Positions 61,808 to 64,000 of a stretch of DNA of 64,000 bases are shown here, one piece after another. Below the pieces are notes generated by a model, which saw only the letters and a program-made list of their open reading frames with translations, was not told where the DNA came from and did no database searches. The translations under genes were made by a program, and so were the position numbers. The stretch's first letter is position 1; each line of letters begins with the position of its first letter. Origin of the DNA: Agrilutibacter niabensis (GTDB taxonomy: Bacteria > Pseudomonadota > Gammaproteobacteria > Xanthomonadales > Xanthomonadaceae); contig NZ_JBHSNJ010000012.1 in the NCBI RefSeq assembly GCF_042657165.1, positions 1-64,000 of the forward strand. Direction: 5' to 3'.

Positions 61808-62140
61808 ATGAAACGCTGGTACGGGAAATTACTGGGCTTTTTCGCTGGCGCCGCCCTGTTGCGGAGCAATCCGCCACTGGGTGCACTGATCGGGCTGCTG
61901 ATCGGCCACGCCTTCGACACCGACTGGTTCCGGCTGCGCCGCGACAACCCCTACGCCGTGCTCGGCCTGACCGAGGAGGCGAGCGACGCCGAGGTCGACC
62001 AGGCCTATCGCCGGTTGATTTCGCAGTACCACCCCGACCGGATGGCCGGAGCGGCGGACGAGCTGCGCCGCCGAGCCGAAGCCAAGGCCCGCGAGATCAA
62101 CGCGGCCTACGACCGCATCCAGACCCTGCGCAGGAAGTAA
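61808..62140 (+). CDS. Membrane-anchored J-domain protein
   Basis: This is a 110-residue protein with an N-terminal helix (LLGFFAGAALL...ALIGLLIGHAF, with a glycine-zipper-like pattern) and a C-terminal J domain (about 47-108). The HPD motif that stimulates DnaK is in SQYHPDRM. It resembles a truncated DjlA lacking the middle region. It lies 8 bases before rpe and is likely co-transcribed. DnaK partner assumed from the motif. Confidence 0.88.
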   Translation: MKRWYGKLLGFFAGAALLRSNPPLGALIGLLIGHAFDTDWFRLRRDNPYAVLGLTEEASDAEVDQAYRRLISQYHPDRMAGAADELRRRAEAKAREINAAYDRIQTLRRK

Positions 62141-62148
62141 GCGACCCC

Positions 62149-62835
62149 ATGCAATCCACCGTCATCGCCCCGTCCATCCTCTCCGCCAACTTCGCCCGAC
62201 TGGGCGAGGAAGTCGACAACGTGCTCAAGGCCGGCGCCGACTGGGTGCACTTCGACGTGATGGACAACCACTACGTGCCCAACCTCACCATCGGCCCGAT
62301 GGTGTGCGAGGCGTTGCGCAAGCACGGTGTGACCGCTCCGATCGATGTGCACCTGATGGTCGAGCCGGTGGACCGGATCGTCCCCGACTTCGCCAAGGTC
62401 GGCGCCAGCCTGATCAGCTTCCATCCCGAAGCCAGCTCGCACGTGCACCGCACCGTGCAGCTGATCAAGGCGTCGGGTTGCCAGGCAGGGCTGGTGCTGA
62501 ATCCGGCAACGCCGGTGGAGGTGCTCGACTACGTGCTTGAGGACCTCGACCTGGTGCTGCTGATGTCGGTCAATCCCGGCTTCGGCGGCCAGTCCTTCAT
62601 TCCTTCGGCGCTCGACAAGCTGCGCCGCGTGCGCGCGATGATCGACCGCAGTGGCAAGCCGATCCGGCTGGAGATCGATGGCGGCGTCAAGGCCGACAAC
62701 ATCGCGGAAATCGCCGCGGCCGGCGCGGATACCTTTGTCGCGGGTTCGGCGATCTTCAATGCGCCGGGCTCTGACAAGCATGGTTATGCCGACGTGATCG
62801 GCAGGATGAAGGCGGCGGTGGCTGCGGTTCGTTGA
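62149..62835 (+). CDS. rpe: Ribulose-phosphate 3-epimerase
   Basis: The metal-dependent TIM-barrel enzyme interconverts ribulose-5-phosphate and xylulose-5-phosphate. The 228-residue protein has APSILSANFARLGEE, the metal/catalytic segment HFDVMDNHYVPNLTIGP, DVHLMVEP, VNPGFGGQSFIP and EIDGGVKADNI with catalytic Asp. It partners functionally with rpiA at the other end of the window. It precedes trpE by 267 bases, with a hairpin between. Confidence 0.95.
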   Translation: MQSTVIAPSILSANFARLGEEVDNVLKAGADWVHFDVMDNHYVPNLTIGPMVCEALRKHGVTAPIDVHLMVEPVDRIVPDFAKVGASLISFHPEASSHVHRTVQLIKASGCQAGLVLNPATPVEVLDYVLEDLDLVLLMSVNPGFGGQSFIPSALDKLRRVRAMIDRSGKPIRLEIDGGVKADNIAEIAAAGADTFVAGSAIFNAPGSDKHGYADVIGRMKAAVAAVR

Positions 62836-62888
62836 GCGCAGCGCACGGAGCAGGTCGCGCGGCAACGCGACAGGCCCGGAAAAAACAA

Positions 62889-62918
62889 AAGCCGGACCGC
62901 GGGCGCGGTCCGGCTTCT
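62889..62918. terminator. Hairpin between rpe and trpE
   Basis: The stem AAGCCGGACCGC / GCGGTCCGGCTT with a GGGC loop follows the rpe stop by 53 bases. The T tract on the plus strand is weak (CTTCTG), but the hairpin is strong. The 185 bases from here to trpE hold no leader peptide that I can identify. Confidence 0.6.
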
Positions 62919-63102
62919 GAAGATCTGGAGGCAATCCCGCCTCCGCCCGTCGTCCCTGAGAATGGCCTTCGATTCTCCCGGTGGGCGATGACATCCATGT
63001 GACGAATTCTTCTTTGTCCGGACGCCACGGCGCCCGCGGCCGAACGCGGGCCGATGGCATACTGCCCCGCCGCCTTGCGCGCACTTACCTGCGTTGTCCC
63101 GC

Positions 63103-64000
63103 ATGCAGATCGACGCCGAACAGTTCCGCCAGCTTGCCGAGGCCGGCCACACCCGCATTCCGGTGGTGCGCGAGATCTTCTCCGACCTCGACACCCCGCT
63201 CTCGGTCTACCTGAAGCTGGCCGACGGTCCGCATACCTACCTGTTCGAATCGGTCGAGGGCGGCGAGCGCTTCGGCCGCTATTCGATCATCGGCCTGCCG
63301 GCGCGGCGCGTGTATGCCTTCGCCGGGCACACGCTGTTCGTGACCGAGGATGGGGAACTGCTCGAAAGCCGCACGGTCGAGGATCCGTTCGCGGAAGTCG
63401 AACGCCTGCGCACGGCGCATTCGGTGCCGAAGATCGCGGGCCTGCCCGGATTCACGGGCGGCCTGGTGGGCTGGTTCGGTTTCGAATGCGTGCAGTACAT
63501 CGAGCCGCGCCTGGCCACGCCGCGGGATGACGGATCGCACAAGCCCGACGAACTGGGCACGCCCGACATCCTGTTGATGCTCAGCGAGGAACTGGCGGTA
63601 TTCGACAACCTCAAGGGCCGCCTCTACCTCATCGTCCACGCGGACCCGCGCGAGGAACGCGCGTTCGCGCGCGCGCAGCGACGACTGGACGAACTCAGCC
63701 ACCGCCTGCGCCAGGGCGGTCCGGGCTATCCGGAAACGCGCGACGGCAACGTCCTCGATGAGACCGACTTCGTCTCCGGCTTCACCCGCGAAGGCTTCAT
63801 CAAGGCGGTGGAGAAGTCGAAGGAGCTGATCCGCGCCGGCGATATCTTCCAGGTCGTGCTGAGCCAGCGCCTGAGCGTGCCGTTCAAGGCGCGCCCGGTC
63901 GACGTGTACCGCGCGCTGCGCGCGTTGAATCCGTCGCCGTACATGTATTTCCTCGATGTCGGCGGCACCCAGGTCGTGGGCTCCTCGCCCGAGATCCTGG
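63103..64000 (+). CDS. trpE: Anthranilate synthase component I (N-terminal part)
   Basis: This enzyme makes anthranilate from chorismate, the first step of tryptophan synthesis, with TrpG providing ammonia. The gene runs off the right edge; about 299 residues are seen. The N-terminal domain includes the tryptophan-feedback LLES-type segment (LFESVEGGERFGRYSIIG) and the catalytic core starts at DFVSGFTREGFIKAVEKSKELIRAGDIFQVVLSQR. The C-terminal chorismate motifs are beyond the window. Rpe-trpE order is typical of Xanthomonadaceae. Confidence 0.93.
   Translation, partial: MQIDAEQFRQLAEAGHTRIPVVREIFSDLDTPLSVYLKLADGPHTYLFESVEGGERFGRYSIIGLPARRVYAFAGHTLFVTEDGELLESRTVEDPFAEVERLRTAHSVPKIAGLPGFTGGLVGWFGFECVQYIEPRLATPRDDGSHKPDELGTPDILLMLSEELAVFDNLKGRLYLIVHADPREERAFARAQRRLDELSHRLRQGGPGYPETRDGNVLDETDFVSGFTREGFIKAVEKSKELIRAGDIFQVVLSQRLSVPFKARPVDVYRALRALNPSPYMYFLDVGGTQVVGSSPEIL

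Overview
The window is about 64 kb of high-GC chromosomal DNA from a gammaproteobacterium, most likely Xanthomonadaceae (a Lysobacter, Luteimonas or Xanthomonas relative). Support for this comes from the order EVE-rpiA / ygfA - 6S RNA - zapA - ZapB-like, a PepSY protein next to a PhoPQ-type pair, a long tryptophanyl-tRNA synthetase, and dnaJ-like - rpe - trpE at the right edge. Coding density is high, and I see no transposase, integrase, prophage or CRISPR array, so this looks like core chromosome with lineage-specific islands.

Layout. 1-70: 3' tail of a 5S rRNA and its terminator. 0.1-3.6 kb, minus strand: ZapB-like protein, zapA, 6S RNA, ygfA, EVE protein, rpiA and a 2OG-Fe oxygenase. 3.6-8.2 kb: one very large membrane sensor (propeller-PAS-PAS-GGDEF-EAL). 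8.3-17.6 kb: ygfB-like, pepP, then mostly small exported proteins (lytic transglycosylase, two EF-hand proteins, Tyr/Arg-rich and Lys/Gly-rich unknowns) with a HAD hydrolase, a GFA protein and a GNAT acetyltransferase. 17.6-25.7 kb, minus strand: two adjacent paralogous copper-radical oxidases (galactose/glyoxal oxidase type) with long modular tails and a shared 14-bp upstream motif; this is the most unusual part of the window. 25.8-34.3 kb: dusA, an arginine-deiminase-like hydrolase, PepSY-phoP-phoQ, an MtfA-like peptidase, birA-coaX and a SPOR protein. 34.4-37.4 kb: tRNA-Thr(TGT), arginase, two entericidin-like lipoproteins, CsbD and a lipoprotein. 37.5-40.4 kb: trpS, a GAF-GGDEF cyclase and a VOC protein. 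40.5-44.7 kb, minus strand: a 2-oxo acid dehydrogenase operon (E1-alpha, E1-beta, cupin, SH3, E2). 44.9-48.5 kb: a secreted ExeM/NucH-type nuclease. 48.7-54.9 kb: aromatic amino acid catabolism (kynA; hppD and hmgA with a divergent MarR regulator) around a peptide transporter. 55-62.8 kb: lipoprotein, Ca/Na antiporter, nhaA, epimerase-like protein, EamA transporter, Mpo1-like protein, purC, DnaJ-like protein and rpe. The window ends inside trpE.

How the genes fit together. Peptide uptake (POT carrier), PepP, tryptophan dioxygenase, the HppD-HmgA steps, arginase and a 2-oxo acid dehydrogenase suggest a life that uses protein and amino acids, in keeping with predatory or proteolytic Lysobacter-type bacteria. 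Exported products (nuclease, copper oxidases, transglycosylase, EF-hand proteins) add a secretory theme. Envelope sensing is represented by the PhoPQ-type pair with its PepSY partner, and c-di-GMP signalling by two GGDEF proteins.

Start codons were chosen by ribosome-binding-site spacing, start-stop overlaps and family N-termini; where they differ from the longest possible frame the entry says so. Family names rest on recognised motifs and gene order, not on database searches.
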